Part shown: one piece after another, positions 1 through 10,163 of the stretch
How positions within the stretch are numbered: position 1 is the stretch's first letter
How the letters are laid out: each line of letters starts with the position of its first letter
From: Azolla caroliniana
Taxonomy: Eukaryota > Polypodiophyta
DNA length: 64,000 bases
NCBI GenBank assembly: GCA_043228905.1
Contig: JBHGNT010000013.1
Coordinates: forward strand, 5,890,001-5,954,000
Reading direction: 5' to 3'
The notes under the pieces: generated by a model
Database searches by the model: none
What the model was told of the DNA's origin: nothing
What the model saw: only the letters and a program-made list of their open reading frames with translations
Program-made: the position numbers and the translations under genes

Positions 1-729
1 ATATTGAGGGGCGACTGTCGCTACGTGTGAAGTCATTTGGCTGAAGCGGCTATTACGAGATCTGCATGTAGAGGTGTCCGATCCGACAACGATCTATTGC
101 GACAATCTCAGCAATATCCACCTTGCGAGAAACCCCGTATTCCACGCCCGGACCAAGCACATTGAGGTGCCTTACGATTTTGTCCGTGAGCGGGTCCTTT
201 AGGTGAAGTCGAATTGGTGCATGTTTCGACTGATCGGCAAGTTGCTGACATCTTCACCAAGTTTCTTGGTCTCGACAAGTTACGGCATTTCTCGGGTGAG
301 CATGGGTTGCGTCACCTCGACACACCGAACTTGAGGGGAAGAAAGGAAGAACAGGAAGAAGAGCGTGAAAGGAGCGATGTTGTGGAATCGGATGAAGAAT
401 TCAATCTCGAACCGGCTGAAGAAGCCGAAGAAGGGAGCAAGGGACGTAATTGTAAGAAAGAACCGAGGACAACCGAATTAGGGGGAGATAAGGCCAAGAT
501 CAAGACGTGGTCTGATATTGTCAAAGGCCCGAAGACAGAAGATGAATTGGAGACAACCGATCCGGATGAGAGCGGAATTGAATCAGAAGAGTTCGATTCA
601 ATCGGAATGATCGATTCGGATACGCCGAATCAACTAATGGCCAAGTGGAGAAAAGCACAGCGAAGAACGTGCCAATACCGTGGCAACAAGGGAGCTGAGA
701 AGAGCCGAACGAGTAGACAAGCCGACTAG
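1..729 (+). pseudogene. Ty1/copia RNase H remnant (3' end of pol)
   Basis: Degenerate 3' end of a copia polyprotein whose upstream part is outside the window. From base 1 the RNase H region reads TCEVIWLKRLL, then YCDN and HARTKHIEV. A TAG near 200 and a change of frame follow, and the closing motif DRQVADIFTK is read from 214. A charged, Glu/Lys-rich tail ends at 727-729. The same order of motifs occurs at 16447-17192, so this is a sister copy of the copia element at 8651-17893. The stop and frame change make it non-functional. It is followed by a polypurine tract (about 832-845) and an LTR, which fixes it as the 3' end of an element on the + strand. Confidence 0.85.
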
Positions 730-845
730 AATGAGGCGCGCAGAATTGAACAAGTCGAGGAGCGCGAGTGAGGTGCGAAGCTAGGAGAAGCCGGAGCATA
801 GATCTGGAAGGTAGGATGGAACCTCAAGTTGAGCTTGAGGGGGAG

Positions 846-1259
846 TGTTGAGTGACAAGCTCAACATTGGGTGCGTAATACGGTGCGTAACCCAGTGCGT
901 AGACTGGACACATAAGTTAGGATGCACAACTTGGCCGAAAGACCGTTAGAGAGATATTCCTCATAAGGAATAATTTTGGGAGTGAGTGTTGAGGCTCATT
1001 TATGAGCGGTCAAGTACTGTCAGTACTTGTGTCCGCCCGATTGTTAGGACTTGTATAAAAGGTGCTCACTGAGCAGAAGTATGTATAGAGTGTTGTTATT
1101 TTTGAAATTGAACTATTGTGTGTGCTCTCTCTGTCTCTCTCTCTCCATCTCTCCATCCCCATCTCCATCTCAGTGTTTTTTGCATTTACCGAACTGTCTT
1201 ATTTCCGAACTGTATACACTGTGTTTACGCATACGCTTCCGCACACGCTATTCTTTACA
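846..1259 (+). repeat. 3' LTR of copia remnant
   Basis: Begins TGTTGAGTGACAAGCTC right after a GAGGGGGAG polypurine tract and ends near TTTACA. At 414 bp it has the same length as the 5' LTR at 8651-9064. Shared features are the TATA-like TATAAAA at 1054-1060, a CT-rich stretch near 1125-1165 and a closing CTTCCGCA block. It is diverged from the other copies. The 5' LTR lies outside the window, so a target duplication cannot be tested. Confidence 0.8.
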
Positions 1260-1298
1260 AGAAGGTAATGAATTTAGGTTCAACAAGCAAAGAACAAC

Positions 1299-1811
1299 TG
1301 AAGGAGAGAAGGACCTATCCGGCCGAAACCCAAATGACACTCGAAGAACCGGCCGGATTCGAAGCAGAAACCTGTCGAGAAACCGTTTGTTGTCCGTGGG
1401 CTAAAAATGTAATATTGTTTGGGATTCGCATATGTAATATCTAAAACCCCTAACGCAAAGTAGGTAAACAAATATAATCAAGAAGGAAGTTGAGTCACAC
1501 GCAGCCAAAAACAAAGGACAGTGAGAGCGTGCGCCGAAGACAGGCTATATAAGGAGGAGAGAAGGACTTATCCGGCCGAAACCCAAATGACACTCGAAGA
1601 ACCGGCTGGATTCGAAGAAGAAACCTGTCGAGAAACCGTTTGTTGTCCATGGGCTAAAAATGTAATATTGTTTGGGATTCGTATATGTAATATCTAAAAC
1701 CTCTAACGCAAAGTAGGTAAAAGTAGGTAAACAAATATAATCAAGAAGGAAGCCGAGTCACATGCAGCCAAAAACAAAGGATAGTAAGAGCGTGCGCCGA
1801 AGACAGGCTAT
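1299..1811. repeat. Direct tandem repeat, two units of about 255 bp
   Basis: Two near-identical units, about 1299-1553 and 1554-1811, each starting AAGGAGAGAAGGAC and ending near GAAGACAGGCTATA. They differ by scattered substitutions and a short AGTAGGTAA duplication in the second unit. They lie between the copia LTR and the gypsy gag at 1949 and carry TATATAAGG near 1545. They may be a duplicated piece of that gypsy's LTR or leader, but no partner copy in the window shows this. No coding capacity is seen. Confidence 0.7.
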
Positions 1812-1948
1812 AATACAATTAGAGTTGGGTTTTAAGTTGTGCCTCCTTTCGATTTCGTAACTAGACAGTGTTATCTCTTCCATTATTATTTACTAGCGCT
1901 ATGATTAACCCGTGAACGTTCATAACCTTTACGTTTCGGAAAGACAGT

Positions 1949-3001
1949 TTGGGGACTACTCGTACCACACCTTCCCGCCGCACAGAGCGCACCGAGGAAA
2001 CGGCCGATTCCGTGCTCAAACAACATTCCTCTCCAGACTCACAATCCTTGTCCCCTGTCAATCAGGAAGCCCAATCCTCTGCACCTGTACTTTCAGACTC
2101 ACAGTCCCACATTGGTTCAGACAGTGCCACTTGGACGAGTACTCCAGAAATTGCACCTTCCACTGAGTGCAACCTTGTTCTGACTCCTCCGGACGAACCA
2201 GATCTTGAGACAATGCCGTATCACCCCTACGTCCGCTATACGGATGGCCCGGATGCTGAACCCCATATCCGCTCCTTCCAAAACACATGGCAGGCCAATC
2301 ATTCGACACAACGGCTCATTGCCACGGAAATCGACACCTCCAAAATCACCGAATTTATGCTTTCCCTCAAAGGCCTTGCCGCTCGATGGTATTCCCAACA
2401 TGACCTTGGGGAGTTCACCACATTCCAGGACTTCCTCACGCAATTTTTAGAACTATTCCACAGGGAGATCCCCATATGCGAATTGCTTCGCCAGTTTTAC
2501 ACAATCGAACAAGGACCCAACGAAACCATATCCCAGTTGTTCCTTCAGTTCCAGGATCTCTACCGACAACTAGCACAAGATTTCTCGGTCAACCATCTCA
2601 AGGACATGTTCCTCGCCGGCCTTCAGGAGCCTCTCCGCATAACACTAGCTCTCACAGATTTTTCAGAACACACCATCGAGCAAGTAGTAGCTCGCGTTCT
2701 TGCGCTTGCACGAGCACACCACAACAATTCCTTTGCCATGGGTACGCTGCAAGTGGCCTTACCAACACCAGAGGAAACGCAATTCCGACAGGCACTACAA
2801 TGCATGATATGCATCTATGTAGGCCACTCCGCCCTCGACTGTCCTTCCCGACCACACTGCCCCATCTTCCATTCACGGGCACATACGGTCGAGCAATGTG
2901 AGTACAATATGCTGAACCAAACAACCACAACTACAGTCCACCAAATTGAGCCTCGCCCCAATCTTGTTCAACCAATCCCACCGACCAGAGAAGAGTCGTG
3001 A
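1949..3001 (+). pseudogene. Ty3/gypsy gag (old copy G1)
   Basis: Gag-like reading frame of about 350 codons from an old gypsy copy. A Ser/Thr/Pro-rich start is followed by the Retrotrans_gag-type core (MPYHPYVRYTDGPDAEPHIR, WYSQHDLG, FLELFHREIP, FYTIEQGPNETISQ). Two CCHC-like knuckles follow: C-x2-C-x4-H-x4-C at 2801-2842, then CPIFHSRAHTVEQC, where the second Cys is lost. The same core and paired knuckles occur in gag at 20548-21263 and 31400-32718, which places the three in one lineage. The ATG at 1949 opens the frame but no promoter context was confirmed. The frame stops at 2999-3001, before the Arg/Asp-rich linker and third knuckle, so the protein is broken. Confidence 0.8.
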
Positions 3002-3419
3002 CCATGGGAAGAACTTGACCACATTACCACACGGCAAACAGTCCCGACACGACATGCTGCAATCAGGAGAATAAATATTATAACGAAACTCAAAACCACC
3101 CCAATCAAGCACACCCCATGAATGGACACTGCCCTTGTCACTAGGATCACCACCATTGCTGCAGGGATTACAACTTTGAGGCACCCCTCAATTATCGAGG
3201 TTTTCGTAATAATAGAGGCTCCCGATATTTAGGCAATCGCCGACATTTTGACAATCGCCGCCGAGATCAACAACACGACAATAATTGGTGTAACCCCCAC
3301 ATAGAGCCCAGGGGCAACACTTCCCAAGGTTATTCCCCACCAAGACGAGAAGATCAACTTCTAAATCCACCAACAACCTCATTCGAGCACGGAGACCCTA
3401 GCATTTCGACACCTGTCAC

Positions 3420-4669
3420 ATGTTTGAATTGCATTCAACCCGGCCATTCCGCCAATCAATGTCCCAATAACATAAGGGGTAAAGCACCAGCCATAAACAT
3501 GATCACGGTCGACATACAGCAAGTAACCACACAGAGTAAGATAACACAACTCTCGCAATGGGACACCCAGGACTCAGTTCGGCAACAGGCTACAGAATGG
3601 GTCGAGGCCGCAAACAACCGAAACATCAACCGTATGAAGGCCGACATCAAGCTAAACCACCCCCAACTCAACAGGACTGATCCACCCAGCACCAGCAATC
3701 CAACGGAAACAGACGCCGGGTGGCAAGAGCTCGCGGACTCTCAAATGTCGATGCCATTGCATAGGTGGCCTCACCTACTTCCATGTTTCAAGGAAACTAT
3801 CCATTCCCTCTCTTGGGACCCTGCGCAACCATTGGTCCACCTAACGACTCCAACACCCGGACCTCCTCTGATGGATTTACAAAATCCAACTGTACAACTC
3901 CTGATCCGTGTTCACGAAGCTGCCGACTGCATTATCGATGGCAGATCCAGCGTTAACGTCATTAGCAAAGCAACATCGCACAATGATCGGCATTACCCAA
4001 TGGGAGCCATGTCCCTTCTAGCTACGGATGGCAGACACACTGTCAGTACGCCCAATAGACCTCATCCGAATTTGGGAATTCACCTTGGATGGCCATTCCT
4101 TTCCCATGTCAACAGTAATCTTAAAATTAGAGGCTCCTGGCTCGTACCCCTTCTTGCTCGGCCTACCATGGTTATGCACCGCCAACATCAAGCAACACTG
4201 GCAAAAGAATATGATCTGATTTCGACAAGGCAAAACAAAAGTTCGCATTATGACGGAGGCGAGGAGCCCGACTACACTTGACAACAACCCATTATACGGT
4301 GAAGGAGTCCATATGCTAGATGGTCTCACAGATAATGAGATGAACTCCTTTCTAGAAGAGCACCCCACAATCGTTCCACTTTTTGAAGTCAATGTTCTTT
4401 CGGCCGTGGAGCCCTATGTAGCTACCGACAGCAAGCACGAAGCTCCGTACGAGCCAGACCTTGCGTCCATAAAGGAACTTCAACAGGCCTATGACGCGCT
4501 AGACCGCGAATTACAAATATCGCAGCGGGTCAAAGCCTCTATCTTGGAAGACGTCAACCTTGGTCCACCAAATGAGCCACAAATCGTCAAAATCGCCAAA
4601 GACTTGGCCACTAGCGATTGCTTGGGCTTAATAATATTGTTTACAGGGTATCAAGACGTGTTCGCCTGA
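3420..4669 (+). pseudogene. Gypsy third zinc knuckle, protease and linker (G1)
   Basis: Continuation of the same element in shifting frames. A third knuckle, CLNCIQPGHSANQC, lies at 3420-3461. The retropepsin-like region follows, with CIIDGRSSVNVIS at about 3928 (the usual D-[ST]-G is D-G-R) and LLGLPWL further on in another frame. The linker to RT is open from 4250 to 4669 and carries TPLY, NMLDGL-like and HPTIVPLFEV motifs that also occur in the copies at 22560-22700 and 29800-30040. At least two frameshifts separate these parts. The order agrees with the young relative on the - strand at 23012-33157. Confidence 0.72.
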
Positions 4670-4681
4670 TCTTATAGCGAC

Positions 4682-5693
4682 ATGAAGGGTCTCGATCCGC
4701 AATACTATCAACATCAAATTCATTTGCACATGGATTCACGACCCATTCAACCACGACGCTACCGAATGAACCCCAACTATCTAGCACCGGTCAAAGAAGA
4801 AATCGATAAATTACTCCAGCGTCGGTTTCATCCGACCAGTGAAAAGAGCTACTTGGCTCAGCCCAATCATCATTGTCTCGAAAAAGAATGGCCAAATACG
4901 AGTCTGTGTTGATTACCGGAAACTAAACGCCGCCACAATCACGGATGCATTTCCATTGCCCTTCACCGATAACATCTTGGATACAGTAGCCGACCACAAT
5001 TGCTATAGCTTTCTCGACGGGTTCAGCAGCTATAATCAAATTCGCATGCACCCAAAGGATCAAGAGAAAATGGCTTTTGTCACGGAGTGGGGAGTATTCG
5101 TAGTAGTAGTCATGATGTTCGGATTGAAAACGGCTCCCGCCACATTCGAACAGATAATCTCTGAGATTTTCGATGACTTCATCCCCTCCTTTATGCAAGT
5201 ATTCCTGGATGATTTCACGGTTTATGGTCAACACACTGAACATCTACAACATTTACGATTATGCCTTGACAAATGCCGCTACGCCTGGCTCAGCCTCAAC
5301 TCGGTGAAATCTGCCTTCCAGATAACAAACAGTACGCTATTAGGTCACATTGTTAGTAAAGATGGCATTGCTATGGATCTTGGCAAAGTTCAAGCTATTT
5401 TACATGCCCCGGCTCTGACCACAGCTAAAACTCTCAAGAGATTCCTGGGCCAAATACGGTGGCACAATCTTATGCTCCATTACCTTTCTTATTTTGCAAC
5501 ACTCTTACACGCCGCAGTTCACACGTTGCCCTTTCGATGGACGGAACGAGAAGGCACGGTGTATCAATCCTTGAAGGTCATGATGTCCCAAGCCCCGGTA
5601 GTCCAACCCCCCGATTGGACACAACCTTTCCACGTATTCATGGATGCCTCGGACATCATGATCGGCAATGCCCTAATGCAGCGAACGCACTAA
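4682..5693 (+). pseudogene. Gypsy reverse transcriptase, start of RNase H (G1)
   Basis: RT domain of the old gypsy copy, split by a frameshift near 4850. Readable motifs are YRMNPNYLAPVKEEIDKLL, CVDYRKLNAATITDAFPLPF, FLDGFSSYNQIRMHP, the active-site block FLDDFTVYG at about 5203, LGHIVSKDGIAMD and FLGQIRWHN, ending in FMDASDIMIGNALMQ, the start of RNase H. The reading stops at 5691-5693, and a piece of copia in the opposite orientation follows almost at once. RNase H and the start of integrase are missing. The nearest integrase (6930-8061) is on the other strand. Confidence 0.85.
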
Positions 5694-5696
5694 TAC

Positions 5697-6445
5697 ATCG
5701 TATGGCCTATTTACAAATGTAGCCACTACTACACATCGTTACTATTATTATTGTTATAATAATAAACAGTCGACTCTCTGTTGTCAACTCTTCGACTATT
5801 GGCTACTTCCCAACAGTCGACGCCATCTAGTCTTTGAGTGTTGATTCTTCTGACTTCGAATAGTCAGTTCCTCCCACTGGAGGGACATATTCCCAACAAA
5901 CTCCCCCTTCACTCCTGTGGGAGGGAGTCAGTTAGTCTTGTCTTCTGTCGGCAAACTCCAAGTCTGTCCATAGGAAGGTCCTTCGTTAGCATGTTAGATC
6001 CGTTGTTGTTCGTGTGGATCTTCATGAGTGTAAACTCTCCTTCTTCGACTTTCTCCTGCAACCAGTGATACCTTCTTTGTATGTGCTTGATCCGGGAATG
6101 GTATGCAGCATGCTTGGCTAGATGTATGGCGCTTTGGCTTTCACAGTGAAGCAAGAACTCCTTTTGCTTCATCTCTAATTTGTTGAGAAAATTTCTCATC
6201 TAGATGAGCTCTTTTCCGGCCTCTACCGCGGCCATATACTCTGCCTCTATAGTCATGACTGCCACGACATTGCTCCCCCTGCATAGGTCATCACGTACCC
6301 TGACGTGGATCGGCTTGAGTCTACATCTTCTGACATGTCTGAGTCTATAAAACCTTCCAACATGGGTTTTCCGACACCATACCTTAGGCACACCCCCAAG
6401 GTGTCTTTTAAGCACCTGAGTATCCACTTCACCATTGCCTAGTGT
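5697..6445 (-). mobile_element. Truncated copia fragment (RNase H end plus partial LTR)
   Basis: On the - strand the fragment starts within RNase H (MVKWILRCLKDTLGVCLR), then GFIDSDMSEDVDSSRSTSGY, EYMAAVEAGKELI, HCESQSAIHLAKHAAYHSR and NMLTKDLPMDRLG, to a stop near 5909. A polypurine tract AGTGAAGGGGGAG and the LTR start TGTTGGGAATATG follow at 5898. Only about 200 bp of the LTR remain, down to about 5697. The coding part resembles the copia at 60068-64000. Both sides are gypsy sequence, in opposite orientations, so this piece sits at a rearrangement junction. Both ends were placed by loss of similarity and may be off by tens of bases. Confidence 0.75.
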
Positions 6446-6926
6446 CACTTCCAAATAGGGTCAGCTTTTGTCTGATACTGGCATTTGTAATAGTTTTGAC
6501 ATTGAGTTTTCTTGCTACCTCCTGGGTGTCCAGGTGTGCTGGAGCTTCAACTACCCGGATGTAGCCTTCAAGGCCCTTGTCATGTAACCATCACCGTAGA
6601 ACCAGGGAGATATAGATGGGCATATCCTCTTGTCGAGATTAACAAGGGGAGCGACTGGGGGCAATGATCTCAAGCTTATTTTTTGGTGATGACAAGGTGA
6701 GTGTGGGAAGTGAGGAGAGCGAGGGGAGCGAGGAGAGAAAGGAGTTTGGGAATGTTTTTTGCGATGTGCAGAAAAATGGCTTTTGTCCTCCTTTTGTGAA
6801 GATGTGAAGTGAGGTTTCAAGTTTTTGCGAATCATTGTGTGGATGTGTGTTCTTTCTACCTTGGAAAGTGTGTGTCCATGTAATCTCTTTAATAGTTGTG
6901 ACAATCCCTCCACCTTTTTTTTTCAT
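6440..6926 (-). pseudogene. Start of gypsy ORF3 (post-pol ORF), third copy
   Basis: N-terminal part of the post-pol ORF also found at 44606-46700 and 23449-26616. The match is in the conserved block: GLEGYIRVVEAPAHLD followed by a KLNVKTITNASIRQKL stretch (about 6590 down to 6445) parallels GFEGYIKVAKAPSHLD and KLNVDTVTNTTIRMKL of the copy near 44880-44990. The upstream Ser/Pro-rich stretch with repeated SPRSP and PHSP is also shared. The copia scrap cuts it off at about 6445. No function is known. As it follows integrase on the same strand, gene order is as in the complete relative. Confidence 0.65.
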
Positions 6927-6929
6927 TTC

Positions 6930-8061
6930 AGACCTAACGGTTAAGGTTAGCTTTAAAGTATATTAATGATGCATGCCCACCAGTGGGCCCGTTTAGTTGC
7001 CGTTCCATTCAGCCCGATTCTCTACATCAGCATGAAACGGGTTTGGCGGCGTGGGTCCCTAATACGGCTTCAATCGAAATCCGTTGACCTTTTGACGCAA
7101 AACTCCTCCTACCAAAGTGCATAGTTTGAGTGTCCTGTTCTCGGCTCCTATTATCCAGTATGGTCTAATCCATCGGAAACGTAATTTTCCTGGCATCTGG
7201 CCCATGTGTGTTTGGAATACTAAGACTGCTTTTCCAATTTTAAATCGCTTCTAATTGGTCCTATGGTGCCGGTCTATGAATGCCTTCTGTCACCGATGTT
7301 CGTGCTCCAAAATCTTCCATACTGTGGACTCTAGCTTCCCCTAATTCGAGTAGTTGTTGTAAGAAGATTTGCTTAAACTAGCCCTCCGACAGGCGTTCGC
7401 GGACTTGTATGCGTAAACTTGGTATCTAAAACGCTACAAGCATTACGGATTCTAGTCCGAACACCAACCGGAATGGTGTTGATTGGACGATGGTTTTGAA
7501 ACTACTGTGGTATGCCCATAAGACACTATGCAGCTTCGTGTCCCAGTCCGTGAGGTTATTGTTGACGATCTTTTTTAAGATGTTCTAAAGTTTTTTATTC
7601 GTCCATTCGCATGTGGATAATATGGCATACTTTTCTTGTGAACCACGACGTAATGTTCAGTGAGATCGTATACGACTATATTTAAGAAATGGCTTCCTTG
7701 ATTGATGATTAGCTCGATAGGGCAGTCGAAACGGCACCGAATCAGCTCATACAAGAATTTGGTTGTGGAAGTCGCGATATTGTCTCGTAACGCTTTTGCC
7801 TCCACCCATTTCATACAATAATCTATGGCCTCTAGGATATATTTGTTTCCCGTCTGAGCCATGGCTGGGGTAAAGGGTCCACGAAATCAAGGCTCCATTT
7901 CTAGAAAGGCTCAAGTGGAAGCACCGGCTGGTGAGGCATCTGTGCCAGCTCTATGGGTTAGCCCATACACTGGCAGAGGTTGCATTCTTTGCAGTATAGG
8001 TACACATTCCTTTGCATTGTTGGTCACCACAGACCTGCTTGCCATATTTTTGAGACCTTGA
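6930..8061 (-). pseudogene. Gypsy integrase remnant
   Basis: Read on the - strand from 8061: the zinc-binding part (KIWQAGLW, then CKECNLCQC), the LPLEPF and SLDFVDP block, and the open stretch 7862-7575 with the second catalytic Asp region (LIINQGSHFLN) and HKKSMPYYPHANG. Beyond the stop the sequence goes on in broken frames (LTDWDTKLHSVLWAY, FRLVFGLE) to the C-terminal region near 6930. Several frameshifts and stops show it is dead. It belongs to the same lineage as the integrases at 26794-28100 and 38694-44400 but is inverted relative to the RT at 4682-5693. Confidence 0.8.
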
Positions 8062-8650
8062 CATCCCCCACGTAGTGGCCCCCCTTGCCATATTTTTCAT
8101 TGGGGTGCATGACCCTCAAAGCCATCCATACACATTTGTCCACTTACATTCACACTCACACTCATATACATTTCAGATTGACACAACACTATGCTCTTTG
8201 CAGTATAGGTACGAGGTCACATTCTTTGCAGTATAGGTATGCATTCCTTTGCATTGTTGACCACCACAGACCTGCTTGCCATATTTTGGAGACCATGACA
8301 TCCCTTGCGTAGTGGCCCCCTTGCCATATTTTTCATGGGGGTGCAGGACCCTCAAGCCATCCATACACATTTGTCCACTTACACTCACACTTACATTCAC
8401 AGTCACACTCATATACATTTCACATTGACACAACACTATACTATTTGTAGTATAGGTATGAGGTCACATTCTTTGCAGTATAGGTACGCATTCCTTTGCA
8501 TTGTTGGCCACCACAGACCTGCTTGCCATATTTTGGAGACCGTGACATCCCTCGCGTAGTGGCCCCCTTGCCATATTTTTCATTGGGGTGCATGAACCTC
8601 AAGCCATCCATACACATTTGTCCACTTACACTCACACTTACATTCACACT
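7981..8650. repeat. Tandem array of about 240-bp units, 2.7 copies
   Basis: The marker TTCTTTGCAGTATAGGTA recurs at about 7985, 8223 and 8471, giving unit lengths near 238 and 248 bp. Each unit holds part of the gypsy integrase zinc-finger region on the - strand (GGHYA-like, then KIWQAGLWWPT) plus a CACTCACA-type simple repeat. The last unit is cut by the copia LTR at 8651, and its continuation (ACACTCACACTCATATACATTT) reappears at 17894, just after that element. The array therefore predates the copia insertion. Confidence 0.8.
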
Positions 8651-9064
8651 TGTTGAGCGGCAAGCTCAACTAGAGCCGGATCGGCTGAATAAGCCTGAGC
8701 CGGCAAGCAAGACGGATCGGTAAGCCGTGAGCAACCGAGCCGGCAAGCAATAGAGCCGGTGAGTTGGGGAGCTGGTTAGCCGGATCCAATCGGTAACCGG
8801 AAGCCTGGTATTAGTTTAGACTACTAGGCAATTATAGTCTCGTAGTAAGTGTCAGAAGCTTGTGTGAGCATTGAAGTACGCGGTACTTCTGTCAGTCCCA
8901 TGAGGACTTGTATAAATAGTGCTACTGAGCACAGTTGTATGTAACAGAGTGATTATATCGTTTTGAATATAGCTTTTACGTTCTGCTCTCTCTGTCTCTC
9001 CCGTGTACTCCTTGTATTCCCTACTTTCTCTGTTTTCTAACACTTCCGCAAGTAATTGTTCACA
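8651..9064 (+). repeat. 5' LTR of copia
   Basis: 414 bp, TGTTGAGCGGCAAGC to GTTCACA, with TATAAATAG at 8911-8919 and a CT-rich stretch near 8985-9005. It carries a run of GAGCCGG-type repeats and is about 16 bp longer than its partner because of one extra block there. Confidence 0.9.
8911..8919 (+). promoter_or_regulatory. TATA box of copia 5' LTR
   Basis: TATAAATAG, also present in the 3' LTR at 17740-17748 and as TATAAAA at 1054 in the sister LTR. It is the expected core promoter for the element's RNA polymerase II transcript; start site not determined. Confidence 0.6.
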
Positions 9065-9076
9065 TGGTATGAGAGC
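9065..9076 (+). other. Primer-binding site, initiator tRNA-Met type
   Basis: TGGTATGAGAGC directly after the LTR. The usual copia site is TGGTATCAGAGC, so one base differs. Confidence 0.75.
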
Positions 9077-9154
9077 GCGAGGGTTGAGAACCTCTTCAGC
9101 TGACAAACGCTTGAAAGCAAACCCTAACAAGTCGTAAGAACAATAGACAGAGAA

Positions 9155-10113
9155 GTGATGGATAGAGGGATGGCTAGCTCGCTCCCTTTGGAGAAACTCG
9201 ACAGATCCAACTATGCATCTTGGTTGTATAAGATGCACCAGTACCTGCTTGGGCATGGCTACTGGAGTTTCGTCGAAGGAGCCAACGAAACAACACCTGA
9301 TGCGGCACATAAGGACTTCCTAGTGTGGAAACAATCGGCAAGCAGAGTGATTTACTGCTTCGCGTCTAGTGTTAGAGACTAGCTGTTGAGCCACATCTGA
9401 GACACCAAGACGCCGAAGGAGGCTTGGGGGAACCTGAAGAAGGTTTTCGCCGTGAGCACTACAGCCCGGAAGCTACAACTCCGACAGGAGTTGAGCAATG
9501 TCCGACAGAAGGACATGTAGGTGGCGGATTACACGGCCCGGATCAAAGAGATCTGTGACTCGCTTGCCTCTATCAACGTTACCGTAGAGGAAGACGAGAT
9601 GGTACAGGTCTGTCTTGGGGGCCTGACATCTAAGTTTAGAGTGTTCCGAACGGTGGTGTGTACAAGGTAGAATACGCCGTCATTTTTCGACTTATAGTCG
9701 ATGCTCCTTGTAGAGGAGAACCACACCGGTGCGTCAACTAGCGCACCCACTGACAGCCGGATGCTGTACACGGAGGCGGATCGGTCCCGTTGGCGTGGTG
9801 GACGAGGTGGGTAGGGCATGCAATGGAGGCGGCCAACAACAGCAAGAACAAAGGCACAGAGAACGTGCCGACAACAGTTTCGAGACTCCCACAGGCAGGG
9901 GGAGTGATAGAGACACCGGACGACGGCAAGAGAAGTCAACAACGGAATGTTGGTACTATGGCAGAAAGGGCCACAGAGAAATCGAGTGCTGGAGAAAACA
10001 AGCCGATTCGGACAAATCCGGATCTGGCAACGCCAACAACGATGGCTGGCAAAGCTCGCACTACGCGAAGGGATCGAGAGGATCCAAGAATGGTAACGGG
10101 CCAACCTTGGTGA
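9155..10113 (+). pseudogene. Copia gag
   Basis: Gag region with ATGs at about 9158-9170 (MDRGMASSLPLEKLDRSNY, then ASWLYKMHQYLLGHGYW). This is the UBN2-type start of copia gag. The frame meets TAG at 9380 and again at about 9520 (RQKDM then stop), but the protein similarity goes on (ADYTARIKEICDSLAS, VCLGGLTSKF). A zinc-knuckle relic, CWYYGRKGHREIEC, lies near 9952 with the second Cys changed to Tyr. Two nonsense codons, frame changes and a damaged knuckle make this gag inactive. Confidence 0.8.
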
Positions 10114-10163
10114 TGAAGCACAAGGCGAACTCGATGAAGAAGACCACTTCCAAATCCGAGGAA

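Noticed and set aside
8852-9310. 152-codon frame on the - strand
   Set aside because: Covers LTR and gag start in antisense; no motif and not conserved in the sister LTRs.
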